This document shows positions 1 to 5,607 of a DNA stretch of 6,889 nt, in pieces (position 1 is the first letter of the stretch; every line of letters starts with the position of its first letter). Under the pieces are notes generated by a model. It was not told the origin of the DNA and did not search any database. It was given only the letters and a program-made list of their open reading frames with translations. This DNA comes from Actinomycetota bacterium (GTDB lineage: Bacteria > Actinomycetota > Actinomycetes > Streptosporangiales > Streptosporangiaceae): positions 1-6,889 of the forward strand of contig PMST01000596.1 of NCBI GenBank assembly GCA_003168295.1, read 5' to 3'. A program made the position numbers and the translations under genes.

Positions 1-50
1 TCCCAGCGCTCGATCCAGTCCCGTGCGGTGTCGCGGTCAAGTTCCGGCAC
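1..50 (-). CDS. N-terminal fragment of an unidentified leftward protein
   Basis: Only the first 16 codons lie in the window, and the gene continues past the left edge. On the minus strand a GTG at 50-48 opens a frame reading MPELDRDTARDWIERW. A purine-rich AGGGAGG Shine-Dalgarno-like stretch sits about 7 bases before the GTG, which is why this start was chosen. The acidic, Trp-containing N-terminus recalls actinobacterial class I SAM-dependent methyltransferases that begin with a similar helix, but 16 residues cannot establish a family, so no function is assigned. It is transcribed divergently from the CGNR regulator gene, with a 119-base gap holding any promoters. Confidence 0.45.
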   Translation of the reverse strand, partial: MPELDRDTARDWIERW

Positions 51-169
51 GCCTTGCCTCCCTGGTGATTCGCCCGGTTGGGGTCGGGCCTACGCTTGGC
101 CGGTCGTCCGTTACTGGCTAAGCTCTCTTTGATAGTCACAAATCTAGATCCTGAGGTGTAACTGGTCAA
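51..169. promoter_or_regulatory. Divergent intergenic region with a perfect 8-bp palindrome
   Basis: This 119-base gap separates two divergent genes. Its right half (about 119-160) is clearly richer in A and T than the surrounding DNA, as expected of a promoter zone. ATCTAGAT at 142-149 is a perfect palindrome, and GAGG at 153-156 may serve as a long-spaced Shine-Dalgarno for the GTG at 170. No -35/-10 pair with good spacing was found on either strand, so the region is marked as regulatory on the basis of gene layout and composition only. Confidence 0.25.
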
Positions 170-733
170 GTGAACTTCAACAGTCACACGGATGACGTGA
201 TCAAGGTGGCCGTGGAACTGGTCAACCTGCTCACCCCCGGTGAGGACCGCGGCCGCCACTACCATCCGCCCGAGGCGGAGGAACGCACCGGGGCCGTGGG
301 CGCTGTCCTGCGAGCGGCCGGCGGCCGGACCGCCACCTGGGAAGAAGCCGCGGAGCTCTGCTTCGTCGCGGCCGAACTGCGCGGCGTCTTCGAGGCCGTC
401 AGCGCGGGTGCCGTGGACGAGGCGGCCCGCCGGGTCAACGCGCTGCTCGTCCGCACCGGCGCGCACCCCGAGCTTGAACGGCACGACGGGCAGTCCTGGC
501 ACCTTCACTACCATGCCGCCGACAACTCGCTGCCGAACGGCTGGGCGGCAGGCTGCGCCACCGGCCTGGCCGTGGTGCTCGGCGGCGAACTGCACGACCG
601 GCTCGGCGTCTGCACGGCACCCAGGTGCGACCGGGTGTACGTGGACACCTCACGCAACGGCACCCGGCGGTACTGCTCCACGTCGTGCCAGAACCGGGTC
701 AAGACCGCGGCCTTCCGGGCGCGCATGTCCTGA
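170..733 (+). CDS. CGNR zinc-finger transcriptional regulator (ABATE-type N-terminus)
   Basis: The predicted protein has 187 residues, the usual size for this family. The C-terminal 40 residues form a CGNR zinc finger: Cys148-x4-Cys153, then Cys169-x3-Cys173, followed by QNR (174-176) and the basic stretch VKTAAFRAR. Here the CGNR signature reads CQNR. Residues 1-140 are a mostly helical region matching the ABATE-type domain normally found before this finger; it is thought to sense ligands or stress while the finger binds DNA. These proteins are considered soluble cytoplasmic transcription regulators, but few have known targets and the ligand here is unknown. The GTG at 170 was chosen because the in-frame upstream codons hit TAA at 161-163; its Shine-Dalgarno (GAGG, 153-156) is weak and rather distant. 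The gene lies 73 bases before the ClpC N-domain gene, so it may regulate itself and its neighbours. Confidence 0.88.
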   Translation: MNFNSHTDDVIKVAVELVNLLTPGEDRGRHYHPPEAEERTGAVGAVLRAAGGRTATWEEAAELCFVAAELRGVFEAVSAGAVDEAARRVNALLVRTGAHPELERHDGQSWHLHYHAADNSLPNGWAAGCATGLAVVLGGELHDRLGVCTAPRCDRVYVDTSRNGTRRYCSTSCQNRVKTAAFRARMS

Positions 734-806
734 CCACCCATCGGGTGCACACTGGGAGGGTCAGCGGTTCACTGCTGGGAGTTCGGCCTGTATCGGGAGC
801 ACCGCC

Positions 807-1454
807 ATGTTCGAGCGATTCACCAGCCAGTCACGACGCGCGGTCGTCTTGGCCCAGGAAGAGGCGGCGAGCCTCAACCACAACTACATCGGCACCGAGC
901 ATCTGCTGCTCGGTCTGCTGCACGAGGGCAAGGGCGCGGCGGCCCGGGCGCTGGCGTCAGCGGACATCGCCCTGGCGGCCGCGCGGGGAGAGGTCGAGGT
1001 GATCATCGGCCGGGGCGAGCAGGCACCGTCCGGGCATATCCCGTTCACGCCCCGGTCGAAGAAGTGCCTGGAGCTGTCGTTGCGGGAATCCTTGGAGCTG
1101 GGCCACGACTACATCGGCACCGGACATCTCTTGCTCGGGCTGATCAGCGAGGGTCGCGGCGTAGCCATCACGGTCCTTGGCAAGCTCGGCGCGAACCTGG
1201 ACCGTCTCCGGGATCAGGTGATCCTGGAGTTGGAGGCTGAGCCCGAAGACCACGGCGATGCCCCCAGTGCGCTACGGCGGGTCCAGATTCTCCGTGGCCC
1301 GCGGGCCCCGTGGCAGTCGCCGGATGCGATCCAGGCGCTGCTGGAGAAGTTCGACGAGCGGCTGAGCGCGATCGAGCGGCACCTCGGCATCACCCGCGAG
1401 GACCCCGAAGCCGGGGACGCCGGCGGCCCCGAAAATGTCGTACCCCACTCGTAG
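807..1454 (+). CDS. Stand-alone ClpC N-terminal-domain protein (ClpC2-like)
   Basis: This 215-residue protein carries two Clp N repeats (about 1-70 and 78-143) very close to the N-domain of actinobacterial ClpC1, including the MFERFT start, NHNYIGTEHLLLGLLHEG and PSGHIPFTPRSKK. No Walker A, Walker B or other AAA+ segment follows, so it cannot unfold proteins itself. In ClpC the N-domain receives substrates, adaptors and phosphoarginine-tagged proteins, and is the target of cyclomarin, ecumicin and rufomycin. Phe2, Val13-Val14, His77, Phe80 and Glu89 are present, whereas the Glu expected in the second repeat's YIGTEH is Gly106. Residues 144-171 look like a linker, and 172-195 form an amphipathic, possibly coiled helix (ALLEKFDERLSAIERHLGI). 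The ATG at 807 follows GGGAG (795-799) by 7 bases; the frame is open further upstream, but those codons lie within the CGNR gene. By analogy with mycobacterial ClpC2 it may sequester ClpC1 ligands or adaptors; this role is inferred. Confidence 0.88.
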   Translation: MFERFTSQSRRAVVLAQEEAASLNHNYIGTEHLLLGLLHEGKGAAARALASADIALAAARGEVEVIIGRGEQAPSGHIPFTPRSKKCLELSLRESLELGHDYIGTGHLLLGLISEGRGVAITVLGKLGANLDRLRDQVILELEAEPEDHGDAPSALRRVQILRGPRAPWQSPDAIQALLEKFDERLSAIERHLGITREDPEAGDAGGPENVVPHS

Positions 1455-2052
1455 TGTGTCGGATATGAACCCATCACGACGGCGCCGCGCCGAGTCCCCA
1501 GAAGAACGGTGCCGGTGCGCCGAGTGTGCGGCGCTGGATGAGGGCGCCACCATCGATCCTGAGGCCTGCATGAAGGCCGTCGCCGACGACATTCGTACCG
1601 TCGGCTGGTCGGTCTCCGCCGTCCTTGGCGATGAGATCGCGCCGCCCTGGGCGTACACGGCCGGTCTCTGGCTTAGTCACCAGGGTCCGGAGCTGGCCAT
1701 GTACGGCCTGCCCCTCGAGCACATGACCGTCATCTTGAACTCGGTCGCTGGTCGCATCGCGAACGGCGCGGTGATCGAAGCCGGCGATCAGCTCGACGGC
1801 ATCTGCCCGTGCTCGCTCGCCGTCCGCCCCGTACACGCGAGCTGGCGGACGACCAGCATGTTCGCGGTCTCGGACCGGTACTACGGCTACATCAGGCCGC
1901 CGTATCTCCAGGTGGTCTGGCCGGACCGGAAGGATCGCTATCCAGGCGATCCCGGTTTCCAGTTCAAGTACGAAGGCCGGCAGCCGATGCTCTGGCTGCC
2001 GCTGGCGGACAATCCTCCGGGCGTGTGGACCCGGATCGATCAGCTCTGCTGA
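1435..2052 (+). CDS. DUF4262 domain-containing protein
   Basis: The 205-residue frame matches the DUF4262 pattern: a Cys-rich N-terminus, a helix ending in GWSV, then PPWAYTAGLW and GPELAMYGLPLEHM (about 70-97), and a C-terminal LQVVWPDRKDRYPGDPGF followed by QPMLWLP (158-190). The family has no established activity. Cysteines 26, 28 and 31 form a CxCxxC cluster and Cys124/Cys126 a CxC pair, which could bind a metal, although this is not shown. No signal peptide or membrane segment is visible, so the protein is probably cytoplasmic. The start is uncertain: ATG 1435 overlaps the ClpC N-domain gene by 20 bases and would suit translational coupling, while GTG 1456 and ATG 1465 are in frame and lie beyond the stop of that gene. 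None has a convincing Shine-Dalgarno. All three keep the whole conserved region. Confidence 0.8.
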   Translation: MSYPTRSVSDMNPSRRRRAESPEERCRCAECAALDEGATIDPEACMKAVADDIRTVGWSVSAVLGDEIAPPWAYTAGLWLSHQGPELAMYGLPLEHMTVILNSVAGRIANGAVIEAGDQLDGICPCSLAVRPVHASWRTTSMFAVSDRYYGYIRPPYLQVVWPDRKDRYPGDPGFQFKYEGRQPMLWLPLADNPPGVWTRIDQLC

Positions 2053-2108
2053 CTCCGCCGCTCCCGGGCTCTGGCCCTTGGCTAGCCCCCTTAAGCTGGG
2101 AAAACAAG

Positions 2109-2138
2109 TTGCCCCCGGCCGGGCCTGGCGGCTAGCGT
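2109..2138 (+). promoter_or_regulatory. Candidate promoter of the MFS exporter gene
   Basis: TTGCCC (2109-2114) and TAGCGT (2133-2138) are separated by 18 bases, a reasonable actinobacterial sigma-70-type pair (TTG at the start of the -35, TAnnnT at the -10). Transcription would start near 2145, some 50 bases before the ATG at 2195. This also argues against translation starting at the in-frame ATG at 2078, which would lie upstream of the promoter. The rest of the 142-base gap (2053-2194) holds only a weak GGGCT/AGCCC inverted pair at 2066-2088, which might end the DUF4262 transcript. Confidence 0.4.
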
Positions 2139-2194
2139 CACAGAGCCGGGTGCTGGCCAGACCGGCCATGCGCCAACGGGAAAGGACCGAGCCG

Positions 2195-3685
2195 ATGTCA
2201 CGGGGTGGGCTCCTCCGCCGGTTTCCCGTGCTCGCGATCCGGGACTTCCGGCTGCTCCTCGCTGACCGGCTGATCGCGCCGGCGTCGGTAGGGTTCTCGC
2301 TGGTCGGCGTCTCCTTCGCGGTGCTCAAGGGAACGAATTCACCCACCGACCTGTCCTACGTGCTCGCCGCCCAGATCGCGCCGTCGCTCATCTTCGCTCT
2401 GCTCGGCGGCGTCGCGGCCGACCGGTTTCCGCCGCAGCGGGTCATCATCGCGGCCAACCTGATGATGGCGCTCGGCGAAGGAACCTTCGGCATCGGCGTC
2501 CTGGCCGGCCACCCGTCGTTGTGGGCGATGATGGGCTTGGAAGCGGTGACCGGAACCGGGATAGCGATCTTCTACCCCGCCTCCCAGGCCCTGCTCCCCC
2601 GCCTGGTTCCCGGCGGCATGCTGCAGGAGGCCAGCGCGATCAGCCGGCTGGCCATGAACACCGGCCAGATGTCCGGCGCGGCCGTGGCCGGCCTGCTGGT
2701 GGCGGCGACCAGCCCGGGCCTCGCGCTCGTGCTGTGCGGCCTCGGCATGGTCGGCACGGTACCGGTGCTGCGGTCCATCCGCGCGGGGCGGGACAACCCG
2801 CGGTCCGGGACGGCCGACGGGGTCAACGGGATCAACGGGACGCCGCCCAGCATGCTCACCGAACTGCGGGAGGGCTGGTCGGAGTTCCGCTCGCATACCT
2901 GGCTGTGGGTGATCGTCGCCGAGTTCTGTGTCGTGATGATGGCCTGGTACGGGGCGTTCTCGGTCCTCGGCCCGGTGGTCGCCAGGGCGCATCTCGGCGG
3001 CGCGGCCGCCTGGGGCGCGATCACCGCAGCGGACGCGTTCGGCCTGATCACCGGGGGCCTGATGTCGCTGCGGTTCACGCCCAGGCGGCCCATGCTGTTC
3101 GTGGTGCTTACCGGCGGCGCGGTCGCCATTTCCCCGCTCTCGCTGGCGATGGTCCTGCCGCTGGCTGCCATCTGCGCCGCCTCCTTCGGCCTGGGTGTCT
3201 TCGTCGAGATGATGATGGTCCAGTGGACGGTCACGATGGCGCGGAATATCCCGCCGGAAAAGCTCGCGCGGGTCTCGTCTTACGACGTCCTCGGCACGGT
3301 GATGGCGATGCCGGCCGGAGCGCTGATCGCCGGGCCGCTCGGATCCGCGATCGGGACCTCGCGGGCGGAGTACGCCGCCGCCGGCGTCATCGTCGTGGCC
3401 GCCGCGCTGGCCCTTATCCCGCGGGACATCCGCACGATTCGCAACGATGACGCCGACCGGCTGCACGGCGCCGCGGCCGCCGGGACGGACCTTGGGACGG
3501 ACCCAGGGAAGAGCCCGCCGTCTTCGGTCGAACTCAGACGTTCTTGGAGTACGAGCGGAACGTCAGCACCGACACGGCCACACACGCCACGGCGAGCACG
3601 AGGAGCCCGCCGCAGCGCACTCCGATCGCGCCCCAGTCAGGTGCGGCGGAGACCGCGGAACGGCCGATCTGAACGACCCAGTTGA
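2195..3685 (+). CDS. MFS transporter, MFS_3 / EntS-like exporter family
   Basis: This is an integral membrane protein of 496 residues with about twelve hydrophobic segments in two halves (roughly 26-192 and 236-409), joined by a hydrophilic loop at 193-235. The loop between the second and third helices reads GGVAADRFPPQRV (71-83), the MFS motif A region, and LLPRLVPGGMLQEASAI (133-149) is typical of MFS_3 members, which usually export siderophores, macrolides or other small molecules by proton antiport. The substrate here cannot be told. ATG 2195 was chosen because AAAGGA lies about 9 bases upstream (2180-2185) and the family begins shortly before the FPVLAIRDFRLLL motif; the frame is open back to an ATG at 2078, but those residues are not family-like. 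After about residue 416 comes an 80-residue hydrophilic, Arg/Pro-rich tail. Its last 50 residues are encoded opposite the 3' end of the convergent permease gene, and the family usually ends near 410-430 residues. Confidence 0.88.
   Translation: MSRGGLLRRFPVLAIRDFRLLLADRLIAPASVGFSLVGVSFAVLKGTNSPTDLSYVLAAQIAPSLIFALLGGVAADRFPPQRVIIAANLMMALGEGTFGIGVLAGHPSLWAMMGLEAVTGTGIAIFYPASQALLPRLVPGGMLQEASAISRLAMNTGQMSGAAVAGLLVAATSPGLALVLCGLGMVGTVPVLRSIRAGRDNPRSGTADGVNGINGTPPSMLTELREGWSEFRSHTWLWVIVAEFCVVMMAWYGAFSVLGPVVARAHLGGAAAWGAITAADAFGLITGGLMSLRFTPRRPMLFVVLTGGAVAISPLSLAMVLPLAAICAASFGLGVFVEMMMVQWTVTMARNIPPEKLARVSSYDVLGTVMAMPAGALIAGPLGSAIGTSRAEYAAAGVIVVAAALALIPRDIRTIRNDDADRLHGAAAAGTDLGTDPGKSPPSSVELRRSWSTSGTSAPTRPHTPRRARGARRSALRSRPSQVRRRPRNGRSERPS
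3482..3503 (+). repeat. Two copies of GGGACGGACC with a 12-base period
   Basis: GGGACGGACC occurs at 3482-3491 and again at 3494-3503. In the MFS frame it encodes the GTDLGTDP repeat of the extended tail (residues 430-437). The 12-base period keeps the frame, consistent with a small slippage or duplication event in poorly constrained sequence. Confidence 0.6.
3490..3525. terminator. Possible bidirectional terminator hairpins between convergent genes
   Basis: CCTTGGG (3490-3496) can pair with CCCAGGG (3502-3508) around a 5-base loop with one G-U pair. Next to it, GAAGA (3508-3512) can pair with TCTTC (3521-3525) around an 8-base loop; the two share base 3508, so they may be alternatives. They lie 9 to 44 bases past the permease stop on the minus strand and beyond the conserved part of the MFS gene on the plus strand. 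Neither is followed by a run of T, as is common in GC-rich actinobacteria, so the assignment rests on position and pairing only. Confidence 0.3.
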
Positions 3686-4418
3686 GCGGGTTACGCGACG
3701 CGATGGCCTGCATCCAGCCCGGCATGAGGCTGGTCTGCATGAACGCCGAGGACAAGAAGATCAGCGGGAGCATGAAGAACGTGTACACGCCGATGATCGC
3801 CTCACGGGAGCGCAGCGTCATGCCGACCACGTTGGACAGCGCGCCGAACACCACGCCGACGCCGATCGATGCCGCGACCATCACCGCTACCCCGGCCGCA
3901 CCGCCGTGGTAGCGGGCCCCGCCCGCCAGGCCGAGAGCCACAATGATCAGCGACTGCACGGTGGTGCTGACTGCCTGTTCGGCCACGGTGGCGTTCATGA
4001 TCGCGATACGGCTGGCCGGCGAGACGAGGAACCGGTTCAGCGTGCCGCGGTCGATCTCCTCGATCATCGTCATGCCCGCCCACATGTTGTTGGACATGGC
4101 GTTCATCGCGATCAGGCCGGGCACCAGGTAGTCCAGGTAGGTGCCGTGGTAGCCGAAGCCCGGGATGTCGATGACCTTACGGAACAGCTGCCCGAACAAA
4201 AACAGCCAGATCACCGGCTGGACGACGCTGAACGCCAGCACCCACGGCTGCCTGACCAGGGCGTGCAGTTTCCTGCCGGTCAGGTACCAGGTGTGGGCCA
4301 GCGCCGTGCGGAACGGCACCCGGCCGGTCGGCCCCGCGGGCCACGGAGCGGCGGCGAAATCCGCCTGGTCCGAAGGCCCGGAATTGAGTTGGCCGGAATT
4401 GAGTTGCCCGGTCGCCAT
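3534..4418 (-). CDS. ABC-2 type exporter permease, DrrB-like
   Basis: This 294-residue membrane protein has about six hydrophobic segments (near 59-79, 98-117, 146-168, 174-196, 207-226 and 269-287), the usual topology for DrrB and related ABC-2 permeases. Family signatures are visible: LVRQPWVLAFSVVQPVIWLFLFG, the cytoplasmic loop EEIDRGTLNRFLVSP (120-134), and LPLIFLSSAF followed by MPGWMQAIASRNPLNWVV (217-249). It should form the membrane channel for the ATPase encoded just upstream and export a drug-like or lipid-like molecule. Its ATG overlaps the ATPase stop by one base (TAATG), with GGAGG about 10 bases upstream inside the ATPase gene, so translation is probably coupled. The first 35 residues are hydrophilic and contain GQLNS twice in tandem. 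The 3' end overlaps the extended MFS frame by 152 bases on the opposite strand; the permease itself ends at a normal family length. Confidence 0.92.
   Translation of the reverse strand: MATGQLNSGQLNSGPSDQADFAAAPWPAGPTGRVPFRTALAHTWYLTGRKLHALVRQPWVLAFSVVQPVIWLFLFGQLFRKVIDIPGFGYHGTYLDYLVPGLIAMNAMSNNMWAGMTMIEEIDRGTLNRFLVSPASRIAIMNATVAEQAVSTTVQSLIIVALGLAGGARYHGGAAGVAVMVAASIGVGVVFGALSNVVGMTLRSREAIIGVYTFFMLPLIFLSSAFMQTSLMPGWMQAIASRNPLNWVVQIGRSAVSAAPDWGAIGVRCGGLLVLAVACVAVSVLTFRSYSKNV
4381..4410 (-). repeat. 15-base tandem duplication in the permease N-terminus
   Basis: GAATTGAGTTGGCCG (4381-4395) is followed directly by GAATTGAGTTGCCCG (4396-4410), with one mismatch in 15. It encodes GQLNSGQLNS near the start of the permease, in a hydrophilic leader ahead of the first membrane segment. 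The near-identity suggests a recent in-frame duplication; copy number could vary between strains. Confidence 0.85.
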
Positions 4419-5449
4419 TACTTGCTCGCCTCCGTCAGTTCCCGTTCGTTCTCGCCGGCGTTGGCGCCCAGGGGTGCCGATTCGCTGTAGCGGCGTCCGG
4501 TATGCCGCAGGTACACGTCATCCAGCGACGGCCTGGCCACCGCCACCGACGCGGCGTGGATTCCGGCCCGCAGCAGTTCGGCCAGCACGACAGGGACGGC
4601 AGCCGCGCCGTCGTCACTGCGCGCGGATACGTCGCGGCCCGCGATCAGCACGTCCCGCACCTCCGGCAGGCCCGCCAGCACGCTGGCGACCAGGCTCGCG
4701 TCGGTGTCAGCGGGGAGCTCAACATGCACGACGTCCCCGCGCAGCTCCCCCTTGAGCTCGTCGGGCGTTCCCGACGTGACCACCCGGCCGCGGTCCACGA
4801 TCGCCAGCCGGCTGGCCAGCCGGTCTGCTTCTTCCAGGTAGTGCGTGGTCAGCAGCACGGTCAGGCCCTCATGGGCGGCCAGGCGGGCAATCTCTTGCCA
4901 CATGGCGGTCCTGGACTCTGGGTCCAGGCCCGTCGTCGGCTCATCGAGGAACAGCACCGCGGGACGGTGGATCAGCCCGAGCGCGACGTCCAGACGGCGC
5001 TGCATGCCGCCGGAATACGTCTTGACCAGGCGGCCCGCCGCCTCCGTCAGCCCGAAATGCCCGAGCAGCTCGTCCGCGCGAGCTCGCGGGTCCTGGCCGC
5101 GCAGCCCGTACAGCCGGCCCTGCAGCATCAGGTTCTCCCGGCCCGTCGCGGCCGGATCGGCACCGGAACGCTGCGCCACGACGCCGATCACCTGCCGCAC
5201 CCGGGCCGGCCGGGCCAGCACGTCGATGCCCGCGACGCGGGCCGTCCCCGCATCGGGCCGGGCGAGCGAGGTGAGGATCTTGACGGTTGTGGTCTTGCCT
5301 GCTCCGTTCGGGCCGAGCAGACCGTAGATGATGCCATGCGGAACGCTGATGTCCAGCCCGTCCAGCGCGCGGATGCGATGCTTGCTGCCGCGGGCGGCGT
5401 AGGTCTTGACGAGTTGATGTGCCTCGATGGCACCGTCGGTCGAACTCAC
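4418..5449 (-). CDS. ABC exporter ATP-binding protein, DrrA-like
   Basis: This 343-residue cytoplasmic ATPase should power the adjacent permease. All nucleotide-binding elements are intact: Walker A GPNGAGKT (46-53), Q-loop Gln93, signature YSGGMQRR (145-152), Walker B AVLFLDEP (164-171), D-loop GLDP (174-177) and switch His203. The C-terminal domain has RPSLDDVYLRHTGRR (306-320), characteristic of the DrrA/daunorubicin-resistance subfamily, which exports antibiotics or other amphipathic molecules. GTG 5449 was preferred because AGGAG (5460-5456) lies 6 bases before it and the protein then begins MSSTDGAIEAHQLVKTY; an in-frame GTG at 5476 would add nine residues but has no good ribosome site. 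Substrate is unknown. The regulator padR lies 158 bases upstream on the same strand, so cotranscription from the padR promoter is plausible; no convincing separate promoter was found. Confidence 0.93.
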   Translation of the reverse strand: MSSTDGAIEAHQLVKTYAARGSKHRIRALDGLDISVPHGIIYGLLGPNGAGKTTTVKILTSLARPDAGTARVAGIDVLARPARVRQVIGVVAQRSGADPAATGRENLMLQGRLYGLRGQDPRARADELLGHFGLTEAAGRLVKTYSGGMQRRLDVALGLIHRPAVLFLDEPTTGLDPESRTAMWQEIARLAAHEGLTVLLTTHYLEEADRLASRLAIVDRGRVVTSGTPDELKGELRGDVVHVELPADTDASLVASVLAGLPEVRDVLIAGRDVSARSDDGAAAVPVVLAELLRAGIHAASVAVARPSLDDVYLRHTGRRYSESAPLGANAGENERELTEASK

Positions 5450-5469
5450 TGCCAACTCCTGTCGGTTGC

Positions 5470-5484
5470 GGATCACTGCGATCC
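5470..5484. repeat. Small palindrome just upstream of the ATPase ribosome site
   Basis: GGATC (5470-5474) and GATCC (5480-5484) form a perfect inverted repeat around 5 bases, 9 bases upstream of the AGGAG of the ATPase gene. It could be a weak RNA stem or half of a protein site. At this size it could also be chance. Confidence 0.3.
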
Positions 5485-5487
5485 AGC

Positions 5488-5546
5488 CCCGCGAGGAGAA
5501 CCCGGCTATTCTTGTACTGGGACCTCGGGTTCCGCCTGCTCGCGGG
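5488..5546 (-). promoter_or_regulatory. Interrupted inverted repeat in the leader of the ABC exporter genes
   Basis: On the plus strand CCCGCGAG (5488-5495), three bases, then AACCCG (5499-5504) is mirrored by CGGGTT (5526-5531), seven bases, then CTCGCGGG (5539-5546). Fourteen base pairs in two blocks can therefore form around an internal loop, with a 21-base, comparatively AT-rich apical loop at 5505-5525. It begins about 38 bases before the ATPase start. It may be an RNA structure in a transcript reading through from padR, or a DNA site for a regulator; the loop also holds an AAGAAT (-10-like, minus strand) without a matching -35. Confidence 0.45.
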
Positions 5547-5560
5547 ATCGATATGAGGTT

Positions 5561-5604
5561 GACGGCCCCGGCCCATGGTGTTGCCGCACCAGGCCGGGGT
5601 CGTT
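5561..5604 (-). terminator. Strong GC hairpin directly after padR
   Basis: CCCCGGCC (5566-5573) pairs with GGCCGGGG (5592-5599), extended outward by several pairs (5562-5565 with 5600-5603), and TGGTG (5576-5580) pairs with CACCA (5587-5591) around a TTGCCG loop; only a 2-base bulge (5574-5575) interrupts the stem. It starts 4 bases past the padR stop. There is no T tract on the minus strand, so it may be a U-less terminator, a partial terminator that lowers exporter expression relative to padR, or an mRNA-stabilising stem. Confidence 0.5.
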
Positions 5605-5607
5605 TGA

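Noticed and set aside
768..794. Promoter-like TTCACT and TGTATC before the ClpC N-domain gene
   Set aside because: The spacing is only 15 bases and the -10 candidate abuts the Shine-Dalgarno, leaving no sensible leader.
240..806. Open frame continuous with the ClpC N-domain gene, extending it upstream by 189 codons
   Set aside because: It runs through the CGNR regulator gene in another frame, is Arg/Pro/Ala-rich without family similarity, and the ATG at 807 has a good Shine-Dalgarno and matches the ClpC1 N-terminus exactly.
2078..2194. N-terminal extension of the MFS protein from ATG 2078
   Set aside because: The extra 39 residues are not transporter-like, have no ribosome site, and lie upstream of the candidate promoter at 2109-2138.
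2822..2839. Short 9-base tandem repeat (TCAACGGG units) in the central MFS loop
   Set aside because: It encodes VNGING in a flexible loop; two short copies are unremarkable and suggest no function.
1474..3466. Long minus-strand open frames opposite the DUF4262 and MFS genes
   Set aside because: They are Arg/Gly/Pro/His-rich, resemble no family, and arise from high GC content opposite well-recognised genes.
5506..5589. Possible 27-codon leader peptide on the minus strand (GTG 5589 to TAG 5506) upstream of the ABC ATPase gene
   Set aside because: No Shine-Dalgarno precedes the GTG and the start lies inside the strong hairpin. It would matter only if ribosome profiling showed occupancy there.
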